64,000 nt of DNA from Autumnicola musiva. GTDB lineage: Bacteria; Bacteroidota; Bacteroidia; Flavobacteriales; Flavobacteriaceae. The stretch is taken from assembly GCF_031846585.1 (NCBI RefSeq), contig NZ_JAVRHK010000013.1, positions 48,818 through 112,817 of the forward strand. Direction: 5' to 3'. Each line of letters opens with the position of its first letter. Position 1 is the stretch's first letter. The position numbers and the translations under genes are program-made. The notes beneath the pieces are model-generated. The model had not been told where the DNA came from. It saw only the letters and a program-made list of their open reading frames with translations, and searched no databases. Shown here in pieces: positions 25,690 to 34,014 of the stretch.

Positions 25690-26337
25690 TTATTTTCCTA
25701 CGTGAATAATTTGCTTGTTCCAGCTCAAATCTTCAACGGCTCTTACCAAATGGAATGCACAGGTTTTTATGCTAATTCTTTTTAATGGAGAAACAGCAAT
25801 ATTGGGTGCTGCTTTTACCGACTCTTCAATTTCACCTTTAGATTGTAAACCTGCAGGTCTCACAATTACCCACTGTAAAGAACTCTTTTGCACAAATTTC
25901 TCGGCTATTATTTTATCACTTACTACCTTTCTATATACTGCTTTGATAAGTTTGAGGACCAGTCGGTTTATAAGCGGTTGCTTTTTGCCTTCAGATTGAA
26001 TGATACCGCTCATCATCACAAATTTTTCTATATTATTTACCTCGCAGGCTTGAACAATATTGGCAGTACCTTCTGACATTAATGTTCCTGGGTTAAAGTC
26101 ATCGGCAGGACCTATACAGCTAATCACAGCATCCGCATTTTTAAATGCCTGAATGAGGCTGTCATAATTCAGTACGTTCCCTTTAACGACAGACAATTTA
26201 TCTGAGGCTTCAACTTTCTCAGGATTTCTAACCACTGCAACTACCTCATAACCTTTACTCAAGACTTCATCTACCACTGCCCCGCCTGCAAGTCCGGTAG
26301 CCCCAACAATAGCTATTTTAATTTTTTCACTTTCCAT
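25690..26337 (-). CDS. NmrA/SDR-type NAD(P)-binding reductase
   Basis: A 215-residue atypical SDR. The start chosen is MESEKIKIAIVGATGLAGGA at 26337, since the codons further upstream run into the TetR operator. The dinucleotide motif is GATGLAGG. The segments VVRNPEKVEA, DAVISCIGPADDF, KFVMMSGIIQSEGK and WVIVRPAGLQSKGE are typical of NAD(P)H-binding reductase/NmrA-like proteins. No classical Tyr-x3-Lys active site is evident, so it may be a reductase or redox sensor. It heads a two-gene operon with the SDR downstream and diverges from a TetR gene. Confidence 0.82.
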   Translation of the reverse strand: MESEKIKIAIVGATGLAGGAVVDEVLSKGYEVVAVVRNPEKVEASDKLSVVKGNVLNYDSLIQAFKNADAVISCIGPADDFNPGTLMSEGTANIVQACEVNNIEKFVMMSGIIQSEGKKQPLINRLVLKLIKAVYRKVVSDKIIAEKFVQKSSLQWVIVRPAGLQSKGEIEESVKAAPNIAVSPLKRISIKTCAFHLVRAVEDLSWNKQIIHVGK

Positions 26338-26347
26338 TTTATTACTT

Positions 26348-26372
26348 TTGACAAAATTAGTAAATTTGTCAA
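26348..26372. promoter_or_regulatory. TetR operator in divergent promoter
   Basis: A 25-base palindrome with arms TTGACAAA and TTTGTCAA lies between the NmrA-like gene and the tetR gene. Both strands contain a TAnnTTTG -7 box inside it: TAAATTTG at 26361-26368 for tetR, and TAATTTTG on the other strand. Binding of the repressor would block both promoters. Confidence 0.75.
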
Positions 26373-26397
26373 GAACTGTAAAATAATTAGACATTTT

Positions 26398-26952
26398 ATG
26401 AATGATAAGAGGCGAATTATTATAAATGCCGCACAGCAGCTTTTTTTAAAATATGGGTATACCAAAGTAAATATGAGTGATATAGCTAAAGCCTCACAAA
26501 TGTCCAGGCCTTTGTTATATACTGTATTTAATGGGAAAGAAGCTATTTATGATAGTGTGATAAGAAAATTGGCGGATGAAATCACTCAGAAGGTGAAACG
26601 AGAAATTGAAAAAATTGATGAACCTTTAGAAAAATTGGATAAAGTCTTTCAACTATGGGTGTTGGAATTACAAGAAGAACTCATCAAATCTGATGAAGCC
26701 AGGGAACTTTACGAAAGTACATTTCCATTCGTACAGGAAACAATGAATGAAATCACTCAGATGTTTATAAAAGATATAGAAAACGTTCTGAAGTTTTTAC
26801 CAAAAGATAGTTTAAACGGGGGTTTAAGCCCAAAGCAATTAGCAGGAATTTTTGCCGAAGCCATATCTGGATTTAAGAAAAATGGTAAGACTATAGAAGA
26901 GGTTGAAGAACAAATTAGACTATTGGTACAGGCGACTATTAAAAGTGAATGA
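26398..26952 (+). CDS. TetR family repressor
   Basis: A 184-residue regulator. The N-terminal TetR HTH (residues 8-55) reads IINAAQQLFLKYGYTKVNMS, DIAKASQMSRPLLYTVFNGK. The C-terminal helical ligand domain is not informative about the inducer. It is transcribed away from the NmrA-SDR pair and has a strong palindrome (26348-26372) in the shared promoter, the usual layout of a self-regulating repressor controlling neighbouring detoxification genes. Confidence 0.88.
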   Translation: MNDKRRIIINAAQQLFLKYGYTKVNMSDIAKASQMSRPLLYTVFNGKEAIYDSVIRKLADEITQKVKREIEKIDEPLEKLDKVFQLWVLELQEELIKSDEARELYESTFPFVQETMNEITQMFIKDIENVLKFLPKDSLNGGLSPKQLAGIFAEAISGFKKNGKTIEEVEEQIRLLVQATIKSE

Positions 26953-27063
26953 TTATTTACCGTGGATAAAATATTCTGCAAACCTAACTACAACATTTAC
27001 GAATTGAGCTACTTTTTCCAACCATAGTAACTAGAAATTTGTATCTCATCTAAAAAAAGAATT

Positions 27064-27804
27064 ATGGAAGATCGAATTAATGGAAAAGTAGTTGCTATAA
27101 CAGGAGCCAGTGGTGGAATTGGAAAATCAATCGCTATAAACCTGGCTGCCAAAGGAGCTAAAGTAGTTCTCGCCGCGCGTAGGGAAGAAGAGTTAGAGGA
27201 AATTGTAGAAAATATTATTAAAGATGGCGGAGAGGCAAGCTACGTAATCGCAGATGTTCAAAATAGAGCAGACTTAACCAAATTGGTTGACAAAGCCGTA
27301 GCTGAATTTGGAAAACTGGATGTGATGGTGAATAACGCAGGAATTAGTCAGTTAAGTCAGATTGATGAACTGGATGTGGAAGGCTGGCAGCAAATGATCA
27401 ATGTCAACCTGAACGGAACTTTATACGGAATGGCAGCCGCGATACCCGTATTCAAAAAACAAAAATCCGGACATATCGTAAATATAATTTCTACTGCCGG
27501 CCTTACCATAACTCCTACAATGGGCGTTTATGCAGGAACAAAAAATGCGGTAAGGACGATTGCTGAAGCTTTTAGGCAGGAATCGGATGGATCTATCCGA
27601 ATTACCGGTATTTCTCCTGGTTTTGTGGATACCGCTTTTGCAGAAAACATTAAGAACGACCAGATGCGAACCGCTATTTTAAAAAGCCGTGATGAAATTG
27701 CCATAAGCCCCGATGCGATTGCTGATGCTGTAGCCTATGCTATAAGTCAACCCGAAGAAGTGGAAATTGGTGATATTGTGATTAGACCAGCGGTTCAAAA
27801 CTAA
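27064..27804 (+). CDS. SDR oxidoreductase
   Basis: A 246-residue classical SDR with TGASGGIG (13-20), NNAG (90-93), and Tyr156 and Lys160 in YAGTK. The ISPGFVDTAFAENI stretch and overall length fit the branch of NADP-dependent carbonyl reductases related to serine/3-hydroxy acid dehydrogenases. The substrate is unknown. It is followed 21 bases later by an AraC gene in the same direction, the first of several reductase+AraC pairs in the region. Confidence 0.9.
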   Translation: MEDRINGKVVAITGASGGIGKSIAINLAAKGAKVVLAARREEELEEIVENIIKDGGEASYVIADVQNRADLTKLVDKAVAEFGKLDVMVNNAGISQLSQIDELDVEGWQQMINVNLNGTLYGMAAAIPVFKKQKSGHIVNIISTAGLTITPTMGVYAGTKNAVRTIAEAFRQESDGSIRITGISPGFVDTAFAENIKNDQMRTAILKSRDEIAISPDAIADAVAYAISQPEEVEIGDIVIRPAVQN

Positions 27805-27825
27805 ATATAGTTTATCTTCAATGTT

Positions 27826-28740
27826 ATGGGAGCGAGTAATTCAGAAATAAAACATTTTAAGAGCATATCTGCATTGATGCGCTATTTGGGATTGCCCGCT
27901 CCACAACACCCTCTTTTTGCGGTGGTAGATTATAACAAAACACCACAACAGGAGATAGACAGTGAGCAAAAATTATGTGTTGATTTTTATAAAATCTCAT
28001 TTAAAAATACCTTCAGTGGAAAGATAAAGTATGGGCAGGATTATTACGATTTTGAAGAAGGTGGAATGGCATTTTTAAAACCTGGCCAAATTGTTACGCC
28101 CTATGAAAATTTAGAAAGCTATGAGGGGTATGCGCTGTACTTTCATCCTGATTTTATTAGGAAGTATCCGCTGGGGAGTGAAATAACGAGCTACGGATTC
28201 TTTACTTATCACATTTCGGAGGCATTACATTTGTCGGCCAAAGAAAAAGCGATAATAAAACAGTTATTACAGACGATAAATGTAGAATTAGAAGAAAATA
28301 TCGATCATTTTAGTCAGGATGTGTTAGTCTCACAACTCGGCTTATTGTTAAGCTATAGTAAGCGTTTTTACAACCGGCAGTTTATTACACGAAAAATTGC
28401 TAATCACGAAATTATTCATTCTCTAGATCAAATTTTGCAGCAGTATTTTCAAGATAAAAGCGGATTGGATAACGGCTTGCCTTCAGTTACTTTTATTAGC
28501 GACCAACTCGGTCTATCCCAACGCTATTTGAGTGATCTGTTACGCGTGCTCACCGGCAAGACTACGCAGCAATACATTCAGCACCAATTAATAGAAAAAG
28601 CAAAAGAATTATTAAGCATCTCATCGCTTTCTGTTGCTGAAGTTGCTTATCAGCTTGGTTTTGAACATCCACAATCCTTTAGCAAGTTATTTAAATCAAA
28701 AACCAATCATTCCCCTACTGAATTTAAAAGTTTATTTTAA
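27826..28740 (+). CDS. AraC family regulator, paralogue 1
   Basis: A 304-residue regulator. The N-terminal cupin-like sensor domain begins HFKSISALMRYLGLPAPQHP and contains YGQDYYDFEEGGMAFLKPGQ. The C-terminal AraC domain (about 205-304) has two HTHs (TFISDQLGLSQRYLSDLLRV and SVAEVAYQLGFEHPQSFSKL). It is closely related to the proteins at 31655 and 34874: the same LGLPAPxHPL start and the same QFITRK linker. It lies behind an SDR gene and probably controls it or the divergent HxlR/nitroreductase genes. The ligand is unknown. Confidence 0.88.
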   Translation: MGASNSEIKHFKSISALMRYLGLPAPQHPLFAVVDYNKTPQQEIDSEQKLCVDFYKISFKNTFSGKIKYGQDYYDFEEGGMAFLKPGQIVTPYENLESYEGYALYFHPDFIRKYPLGSEITSYGFFTYHISEALHLSAKEKAIIKQLLQTINVELEENIDHFSQDVLVSQLGLLLSYSKRFYNRQFITRKIANHEIIHSLDQILQQYFQDKSGLDNGLPSVTFISDQLGLSQRYLSDLLRVLTGKTTQQYIQHQLIEKAKELLSISSLSVAEVAYQLGFEHPQSFSKLFKSKTNHSPTEFKSLF

Positions 28741-28797
28741 CTAGGATAAGTTTTATAAATAGTTAAGCCAATGCCGATTAATTTTATTTACTAAACC

Positions 28798-29151
28798 TTA
28801 TGAATTAATAATTCTTTCTCTATGTTTTAGTCCCCAATCTGCAATTACTTCCGTGAGATCTTTAAGTGATGCTCCGTATTCGGTTATTTCATATTTTACA
28901 ATTACAGGCTGTGTATCCAATACATTCCGCTTGATCAGTCCGTTCATTTCTAAATCCTTCAGTTCCCTACTTAGCATTTTTCCTGAGATTCCGTGTACTT
29001 CTTTCAACAATTCGGAATACCGCATAGGGGTAAAGCATAAACAGGCAATAATGGAAACTTTCCATTTACCATTCAGTACATCCATCGTATCGTGGATCGC
29101 CATAATTTTTTGCCCGCATTTCTTAATGGGATTCTCTTCAGTATGTTTCAT
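28798..29151 (-). CDS. HxlR family regulator 1
   Basis: A 117-residue winged-helix regulator with the HxlR core: MDVLNGKWKVSIIACLC, RYSELLKEVHGISGKMLSRE, LKDLEMNGLIKRNV. A Cys at residue 12 (KKCGQK) sits at the N-terminal helix, where the thiol sensors YodB, CatR and HypR have theirs, so it may sense quinones or other electrophiles (inference). It diverges from a nitroreductase gene, and an operator-like repeat at 29189-29207 lies in the shared promoter. Confidence 0.87.
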   Translation of the reverse strand: MKHTEENPIKKCGQKIMAIHDTMDVLNGKWKVSIIACLCFTPMRYSELLKEVHGISGKMLSRELKDLEMNGLIKRNVLDTQPVIVKYEITEYGASLKDLTEVIADWGLKHRERIINS

Positions 29152-29188
29152 AGGTTGCTACTTGGTTACTCAAATGTCACTATTACTT

Positions 29189-29207
29189 TTTGTCACAAAG
29201 TTACAAA
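29189..29207. promoter_or_regulatory. Probable HxlR operator
   Basis: Inverted repeat TTTGTCAC-AAA-GTTACAAA (7 of 8 arm positions match) between the divergent hxlR and nitroreductase genes. Related half sites TGTCAC (29175-29180) and GGTTAC (29164-29169) are next to it. Confidence 0.6.
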
Positions 29208-29255
29208 TATAAACAGCCTTTACTTATGTTTACCAAAAATTAAAATATTTAATAT

Positions 29256-29885
29256 ATGAGATTAATAGAAGCTTTAAATTGGCGGTACGCAACTAAAAAG
29301 TATAATGATACCAGAGTAAGCGAGGAAAATATTGAACAAATAGTTCAGGCAATTAATTTGTCAGCTTCATCCACTGGCCTGCAACCGTACCGTTTATACA
29401 TTATTGAAAACGAAACATTACGAGCGCAACTGGGAGAAGACTCTTTTAACAACCAGATTATTAATTCTTCACACCTCCTGGTTTTTGCTGCCTTTAATGA
29501 TGTAACCAATAAGCATATTGATGATTATATGCAACGTGTGGCTTCTGAAAGAAAGATTCCCCTGGATACATTAAATGAATTTAAAGCCGGCTTAGCGAAC
29601 TTTTTTTTGAATAATACTTCTGAAGAAAATACACAATGGGCTATAAAGCAAGCTTATATAGGCTTAGGTACTGCCTTAATTGCTGCAGCAGAGCTTAAGA
29701 TTGACGCGACACCTATGGAAGGTTTTGATCCAAAAAAATTTGACAAGCTTTTAGGTCTGAAAGAGAAAGGTTTAACGACTGCGGTGATTATGTCTATTGG
29801 CTACCGTGACGAAGAAAAAGATTCCATAATAAACCTTAAAAAAGTAAGATTGCCTTTAGCTGAATTTGTAACTAAAATAGACTAA
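29256..29885 (+). CDS. Nitroreductase family NAD(P)H oxidoreductase
   Basis: A 209-residue FMN-dependent nitroreductase of the NfsB type. The start LIEALNWRYATKKYNDTRVS carries the flavin-phosphate-binding Arg/Lys, SASSTGLQPYRLYIIEN is the second signature, and QAYIGLGTALIAAAELKIDA and EGFDPKKFDKLLGLKEKG complete it. These enzymes reduce nitroaromatics and quinones. It is probably repressed by the divergent HxlR protein. An ABM-domain monooxygenase gene follows after 10 bases and is likely co-transcribed. Confidence 0.9.
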   Translation: MRLIEALNWRYATKKYNDTRVSEENIEQIVQAINLSASSTGLQPYRLYIIENETLRAQLGEDSFNNQIINSSHLLVFAAFNDVTNKHIDDYMQRVASERKIPLDTLNEFKAGLANFFLNNTSEENTQWAIKQAYIGLGTALIAAAELKIDATPMEGFDPKKFDKLLGLKEKGLTTAVIMSIGYRDEEKDSIINLKKVRLPLAEFVTKID

Positions 29886-29895
29886 CAGATCAATT

Positions 29896-30195
29896 ATGAT
29901 TATTATAGCAGGAAACGTTTATGTAAGCTCGTCAGATATAGAAGCTTTTGTGAAAGAGGCGCGAGAAACCATTCCTTTGGGACTTAAAAATCCGGGATGT
30001 GTTTCCATATCATTCACATTAGATGATAAGAGCACCGGAAGTATGCTGGTTCTTGAGCGTTGGAAAGACCAAAAATCATTGGATAAGCATCTGGCCCAGG
30101 CAGAGGTAATTTCCTTATTTAAGAAATGGGGATCAAAAATGAAAAACGAAGTGAAGAAATATGATGCTACAAATGAAAGAGATCCAAGGGATTGA
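29896..30195 (+). CDS. Antibiotic biosynthesis monooxygenase-domain protein
   Basis: A 99-residue dimeric alpha+beta barrel (ABM/YgiN-like). The pattern MIIIAGNVYVSSSDIEAFVK, GLKNPGCVSISFTLDD, MLVLERWKDQKSLDKHLAQA is typical. YgiN-type proteins oxidise quinols or protect against quinones. Placed directly after a nitroreductase and next to an HxlR repressor, it fits a quinone-stress operon, although the substrate is an inference. Confidence 0.85.
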   Translation: MIIIAGNVYVSSSDIEAFVKEARETIPLGLKNPGCVSISFTLDDKSTGSMLVLERWKDQKSLDKHLAQAEVISLFKKWGSKMKNEVKKYDATNERDPRD

Positions 30196-30213
30196 TTTAT
30201 TTTTTTGATAAAC

Positions 30214-30276
30214 CCCCTACAATTTTAAATCTCAAGCCTTTTTAGAGGTTGAGTCTAAAATGAATGGATGTAGGGG
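30214..30276. repeat. Long imperfect hairpin
   Basis: A 63-base structure between the ABM and SDR genes. Outer arms are CCCCTACA (30214-30221) and TGTAGGGG (30269-30276), with inner ATTTTA/TAAAAT and CTCAA-CCT/AGG-TTGAG arms. There is no T run, so it is not a classical terminator; a short mobile relic or RNA structure is possible. Confidence 0.5.
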
Positions 30277-30413
30277 AAAAAGTTGCCGACCTCAGATTTC
30301 ATTATGTAATCATAGGATTTGAACACATATATCCCGTGCTATTCCACTAATTTCATAACTGATTTAATTGCTTGAACGAAAGCGTGAAAGCAATTCATTT
30401 AAAATGATGAGTT

Positions 30414-31163
30414 ATGAAAAAATTAGTTGAATTAAACGGAAAAGTAGCTGTGGTAACAGGATCGGCCACCGGAATAGGAAAAGCTATCGCAGAGGAGCTT
30501 GCCACTACAGGTGCTTATGTTATAGGCATTGATATTAACAGACAAGAAAGTGATAATTCATCCGAAATTGAACAGATACAATGCGATCTTGCTGATGAAA
30601 TTAGCGTTAAAAATTGTTTTGAAGATATCAACAAACGGCACGGTGGGGTTGATATTTTAATTAATAATGCAGCATTAGCATCAGCACTAACCCCTAAACC
30701 TTTTGATAAAATCGATCCGGAAGAATGGTCCCGGGTTTTAACCACAAATACCCTTGTGCCGTTTCTATGTAGTCGTGCGGTAGTGCCACATATGCGTGAA
30801 AAAAAGTGGGGACGTATCGTTAACCTTACTTCGGCTACTACTTTTATGGGAACTCCTTTTTTATTGCATTACGTATCCAGTAAGGGAGCCATTGTTTCTA
30901 TGACCCGATCCCTCGCAACAGAAGTTGGTGAGGACGGAATTACGGTCAACGCTATTGCACCCGGTATGACAATCACAGAAGGGATTGAAAAAAATGATGG
31001 CTTTTCGAAGGAAATGCTGGATCAAACTGTCCAGGTGCGCAGCATCAAACGTGAGGCAACGCCCAAAGATATTGTAGGTTCTTGTCTTTTTCTTGTGAGT
31101 GAAGCTTCAGAATTTATGACAGGTCAAATCTTAACGGTAGATGGTGGGTATACTTTTCATTAA
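30414..31163 (+). CDS. SDR oxidoreductase
   Basis: A 249-residue classical SDR with TGSATGIG (15-22), NNAA (84-87), and Tyr153 and Lys157 in YVSSK. The EFMTGQILTVDGGYTFH ending is characteristic of the FabG-like/3-oxoacyl or polyol dehydrogenase branch. The substrate is unknown. An SRPBCC-domain gene starts 22 bases downstream and an AraC gene 40 bases after that, so the three probably form an operon. Confidence 0.9.
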   Translation: MKKLVELNGKVAVVTGSATGIGKAIAEELATTGAYVIGIDINRQESDNSSEIEQIQCDLADEISVKNCFEDINKRHGGVDILINNAALASALTPKPFDKIDPEEWSRVLTTNTLVPFLCSRAVVPHMREKKWGRIVNLTSATTFMGTPFLLHYVSSKGAIVSMTRSLATEVGEDGITVNAIAPGMTITEGIEKNDGFSKEMLDQTVQVRSIKREATPKDIVGSCLFLVSEASEFMTGQILTVDGGYTFH

Positions 31164-31185
31164 TTAAAACTTTTAAATCTAAATT

Positions 31186-31614
31186 ATGAGCGATACGCCC
31201 TTAATAAAAGAGTTTATATATAATGTTTCAATCGATAAAGTATGGCAGGCCTTGACCTCTACTAATCAAATGAAAATATGGTATTTTCCTCAACTTCAAA
31301 AATTTGAACCTAAAGTTGGGTTTAAGTTTCAGTTTGAAGATGATAATGCTCAATATCAAAAAGAATGGGTGGTTACCCGGGTAGTGGAAGGAAAAGCATT
31401 AGCCCATAATTGGGCCTATCAGGGATATTCAGGAAATTCAGAAGTGATATTTGAATTATTTTCAGAAAAGGAAAAAACAACAAAATTACAAGTCACCCAA
31501 ACAGGTTTAGGCAGTTTTCCAGATCATCCTCATTTTAAAAGAGAGCGTTTTGAATGGGGTTGGGATCATTTGCTTGGGGAAAATTTAAAGCAGCTTCTTG
31601 AAAAGAATATTTAA
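31186..31614 (+). CDS. SRPBCC/AHSA1-like domain protein
   Basis: A 142-residue START-like protein of the Aha1 C-terminal-domain group. FIYNVSIDKVWQALTSTNQM at the start, WYFPQLQKFEPKVGFKFQF, and FEWGWDHLLGENLKQLLEKN at the end are characteristic. These domains bind hydrophobic ligands in a deep pocket. In this operon it could carry or sequester the substrate of the upstream SDR; nothing in the sequence identifies the ligand. Confidence 0.85.
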   Translation: MSDTPLIKEFIYNVSIDKVWQALTSTNQMKIWYFPQLQKFEPKVGFKFQFEDDNAQYQKEWVVTRVVEGKALAHNWAYQGYSGNSEVIFELFSEKEKTTKLQVTQTGLGSFPDHPHFKRERFEWGWDHLLGENLKQLLEKNI

Positions 31615-31654
31615 TTTTAAGATGGTATATTTATATATCACATTTTAGCTCAAA

Positions 31655-32566
31655 ATGAAGGGATACAAGACACCATATGCGTTTATATCGATTAGCGAAT
31701 ATCATAAGTTTAGGGGATTGCCAGCTCCAGAACATCCGCTAATTAGCGTGGTAGATTTTGAAGACCTAATCCTTGAAGAAGATGAGCCCTACAGTATCAC
31801 TTCAAACTTTTACTCCATCGCATTGAAGCGCCACCCAAATACTACTTTGATATACGGGCAGCAACAGTATGACTTTGATGATGGGGTATTGCTATTTCTG
31901 GCACCTCGGCAAGTATTCGGTATTAAAACAAATAGTCTAGACAACCCTAAAGGATGGATGCTAATGGTTCATCCAGACTTCTTTTGGGGATCGTCCCTTG
32001 CCAAAAAAATAAAAGGTTATGAATTTTTTAGTTATTCGGTTAATGAGGCTCTTTTCCTTTCTGAAAAAGAAGAACAAACCCTCAATGCCATTGTTTCTAA
32101 TGTTGAAAGTGAATGTAGCAACAACCTTGACCGGTTCAGCCAACAGATCATTATTTCCCAAATTGAAACACTATTAAATTACTCAGAACGCTATTATGAG
32201 AGGCAATTTTTAACCAGAAAAGTAAGCAGTCACCAGATATTGGAAAAGCTGGAAGACTTGCTAAATAATTATTTCAAAAATAATAATCTGAAATCTTTAG
32301 GTTTGCCTACAGTTCAATTTGTTTCAGATCAACTAAACTTATCGGCAGGTTATCTGAGTAGTTTGCTGAAAGCTCATACGGGACAAAGCACTCAGCAACA
32401 TATCCATCAAAAGATTATAGAGGTGGCGAAGGAAAAACTCTCTACCACTAATCTTTCCGTAAGTGAGGTAGCCTTTGAACTGGGTTTTGACTACCCACAA
32501 TCCTTTAGTAAATTGTTCAAATCAAAAACAGAACTTTCCCCTACACAATTTAAACAATCATTTTAG
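31655..32566 (+). CDS. AraC family regulator, paralogue 2
   Basis: A 303-residue regulator of the same subgroup as the one at 27826. The sensor domain has YHKFRGLPAPEHPLISVVDF and YGQQQYDFDDGVLLFLAPRQ. The DNA-binding domain has FVSDQLNLSAGYLSSLLKAH and SVSEVAFELGFDYPQSFSKL. The linker DRFSQQIIISQIETLLNYSE is nearly the same as in the paralogues. It ends an SDR-SRPBCC-AraC run. Duplication of a reductase+AraC unit is the simplest origin. Confidence 0.88.
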   Translation: MKGYKTPYAFISISEYHKFRGLPAPEHPLISVVDFEDLILEEDEPYSITSNFYSIALKRHPNTTLIYGQQQYDFDDGVLLFLAPRQVFGIKTNSLDNPKGWMLMVHPDFFWGSSLAKKIKGYEFFSYSVNEALFLSEKEEQTLNAIVSNVESECSNNLDRFSQQIIISQIETLLNYSERYYERQFLTRKVSSHQILEKLEDLLNNYFKNNNLKSLGLPTVQFVSDQLNLSAGYLSSLLKAHTGQSTQQHIHQKIIEVAKEKLSTTNLSVSEVAFELGFDYPQSFSKLFKSKTELSPTQFKQSF

Positions 32567-32725
32567 GTTTGGTTAAATATAATCTGCGGGCAAGGAATTT
32601 ATTAATTGTTTTTCAACGTCCATAGTGAAAATGAAATTAGAGAAGAGTGTATCAATTTTATTAGGATAGCGCTATTTTTAGAAGGAATAAAAAATTGACC
32701 TTAGTTTGAATACAGAAAATTAGTT

Positions 32726-33304
32726 GTGAAAAATTTAGAAATTTTAATAAAGGAACATTTTGGGGAACTATCAAATGAAGAGGTGTCTATTATTCGTTCC
32801 TATTTTTGCGAAGAAAAGCTTCAAAAAAATGATTTTTTTACCCAGCCTGATAAAATCTGTGATAAATTAAGTTTTGTAAAATCAGGTATTCTAAGAGTGT
32901 ATGCTTTATCAGATGGAAAAGAAATCACCCAATGGATTTCTACCGAAAACTTCCTACTTACAGAAGTAATGGGATTCTTTTTTGACCAGCCAAATCGTTG
33001 GACAATACAAGCCCTTACCGCAACAGAATTATTGACCATTACCAAAACTAATTATCTCAAACTCTGCAAAACGTTTCCAAAATGGAACGTGATTGAAAAA
33101 CGATTGATCCTAAAGTGTTTTGGAATGCTGGAAGATCGGGTTTTTTCTCATTTGTCAATGACGGCAGAAGAAAGATATGATTTGTATTTTGAACAAAACA
33201 AAGAGTTGTTCAACCAGGTGCCTTTGCAATATATCGCTTCCGTTCTTGGTATGACAGCCGAAACACTCAGTAGAATAAGAAAACGGCAACATCAAAATTC
33301 TTGA
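32726..33304 (+). CDS. Crp/Fnr family cyclic-nucleotide-binding-domain regulator
   Basis: A 192-residue protein starting at a GTG. The N-terminal cNMP-like beta roll reads CDKLSFVKSGILRVYALSDG and WISTENFLLTEVMGFFFDQP. The short C-terminal helix-turn-helix is QVPLQYIASVLGMTAETLSR. This compact type is very common in Bacteroidota and usually controls a neighbouring gene. Here the next gene downstream encodes a DUF4260 membrane protein, 70 bases away. The ligand is unknown. Confidence 0.85.
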   Translation: MKNLEILIKEHFGELSNEEVSIIRSYFCEEKLQKNDFFTQPDKICDKLSFVKSGILRVYALSDGKEITQWISTENFLLTEVMGFFFDQPNRWTIQALTATELLTITKTNYLKLCKTFPKWNVIEKRLILKCFGMLEDRVFSHLSMTAEERYDLYFEQNKELFNQVPLQYIASVLGMTAETLSRIRKRQHQNS

Positions 33305-33374
33305 TTTTTATCAAGGGATGCTGATTTTAAGTATAAGACCTTTGATCATTGAACAATAACAAATAAATATAGCA

Positions 33375-33743
33375 ATGATGAAAGCAATGGGTAACCTTAT
33401 AAAACTTGAAGAATTAGAACAATTTTTACTTTCAATCCTTTTATTTAACCAACTGGATTATGCCTGGTGGGTTCTTCCTGTCTCCATACTGTTACCTGAT
33501 GTGTCGATGATTGGGTATTTGGTTAACACCAAAATAGGAGCCTGGATTTATAATTTATTTCATCACAAATTGTTGGCTGTTGGCATTTTGCTTTTGGGAT
33601 TTTGGTTGAATAATCCCCCACTAACTCTAGCGGGCGTGATTTTATTTGGTCATTCTGCGATGGACAGGATTTTTGGCTACGGACTAAAATTTGAAGACAA
33701 TTTTAAAAACACGCACTTGGGATGGATTGGAAAAAAAGATTGA
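33375..33743 (+). CDS. DUF4260 membrane protein
   Basis: A 122-residue protein with three to four hydrophobic segments: FLLSILLFNQL, WWVLPVSILLPDVSMIGYLV, LLAVGILLLGFWL and LTLAGVILFGHSAMDRIFGY. The end FKNTHLGWIGKK and the HSAMDRIFGYGLKF motif are the signature of DUF4260. The function is unknown. It lies between a Crp-like gene and a relic of an AraC gene. Confidence 0.85.
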   Translation: MMKAMGNLIKLEELEQFLLSILLFNQLDYAWWVLPVSILLPDVSMIGYLVNTKIGAWIYNLFHHKLLAVGILLLGFWLNNPPLTLAGVILFGHSAMDRIFGYGLKFEDNFKNTHLGWIGKKD

Positions 33744-33750
33744 GCGAAGC

Positions 33751-33829
33751 CGGAAATACCTTGCTACCAACAACCTCTCCTTTCTTTAAATGAAGTCGCT
33801 TTTGAAGGGGGCTTTGAGTTCTTTTAGTA
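33751..33829 (+). pseudogene. AraC regulator relic (last HTH only)
   Basis: A short translation reading KYLATNNLSF, then (after a frame change) LNEVAFEGGFEFF and a stop. It matches the last helix-turn-helix of the AraC paralogues (KELLSISSLSVAEVAYQLGF and KLSTTNLSVSEVAFELGF). It is the only remaining piece of what was probably another reductase+AraC unit. Confidence 0.65.
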
Positions 33830-34014
33830 AGTAATTCAAAGCGAAACCCGGTTTAATAACTATTCTAATTTTGCTAAAATTCATCTATGAATTAAATTCT
33901 TCTATTATCTTTTCGGCAAAATTTCTCAATCCGGTTACTGATGTCTTCAAATCAGTTACTTTTTCAACCTAATATCTTCTCAATTTTGTGCCATAATTGA
34001 TAAAAATTATAATT

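Noticed and set aside
25690..26394. Longer start of the NmrA-like gene
   Set aside because: The extension would be encoded by the TetR operator and promoter; homology starts at the ATG at 26337.
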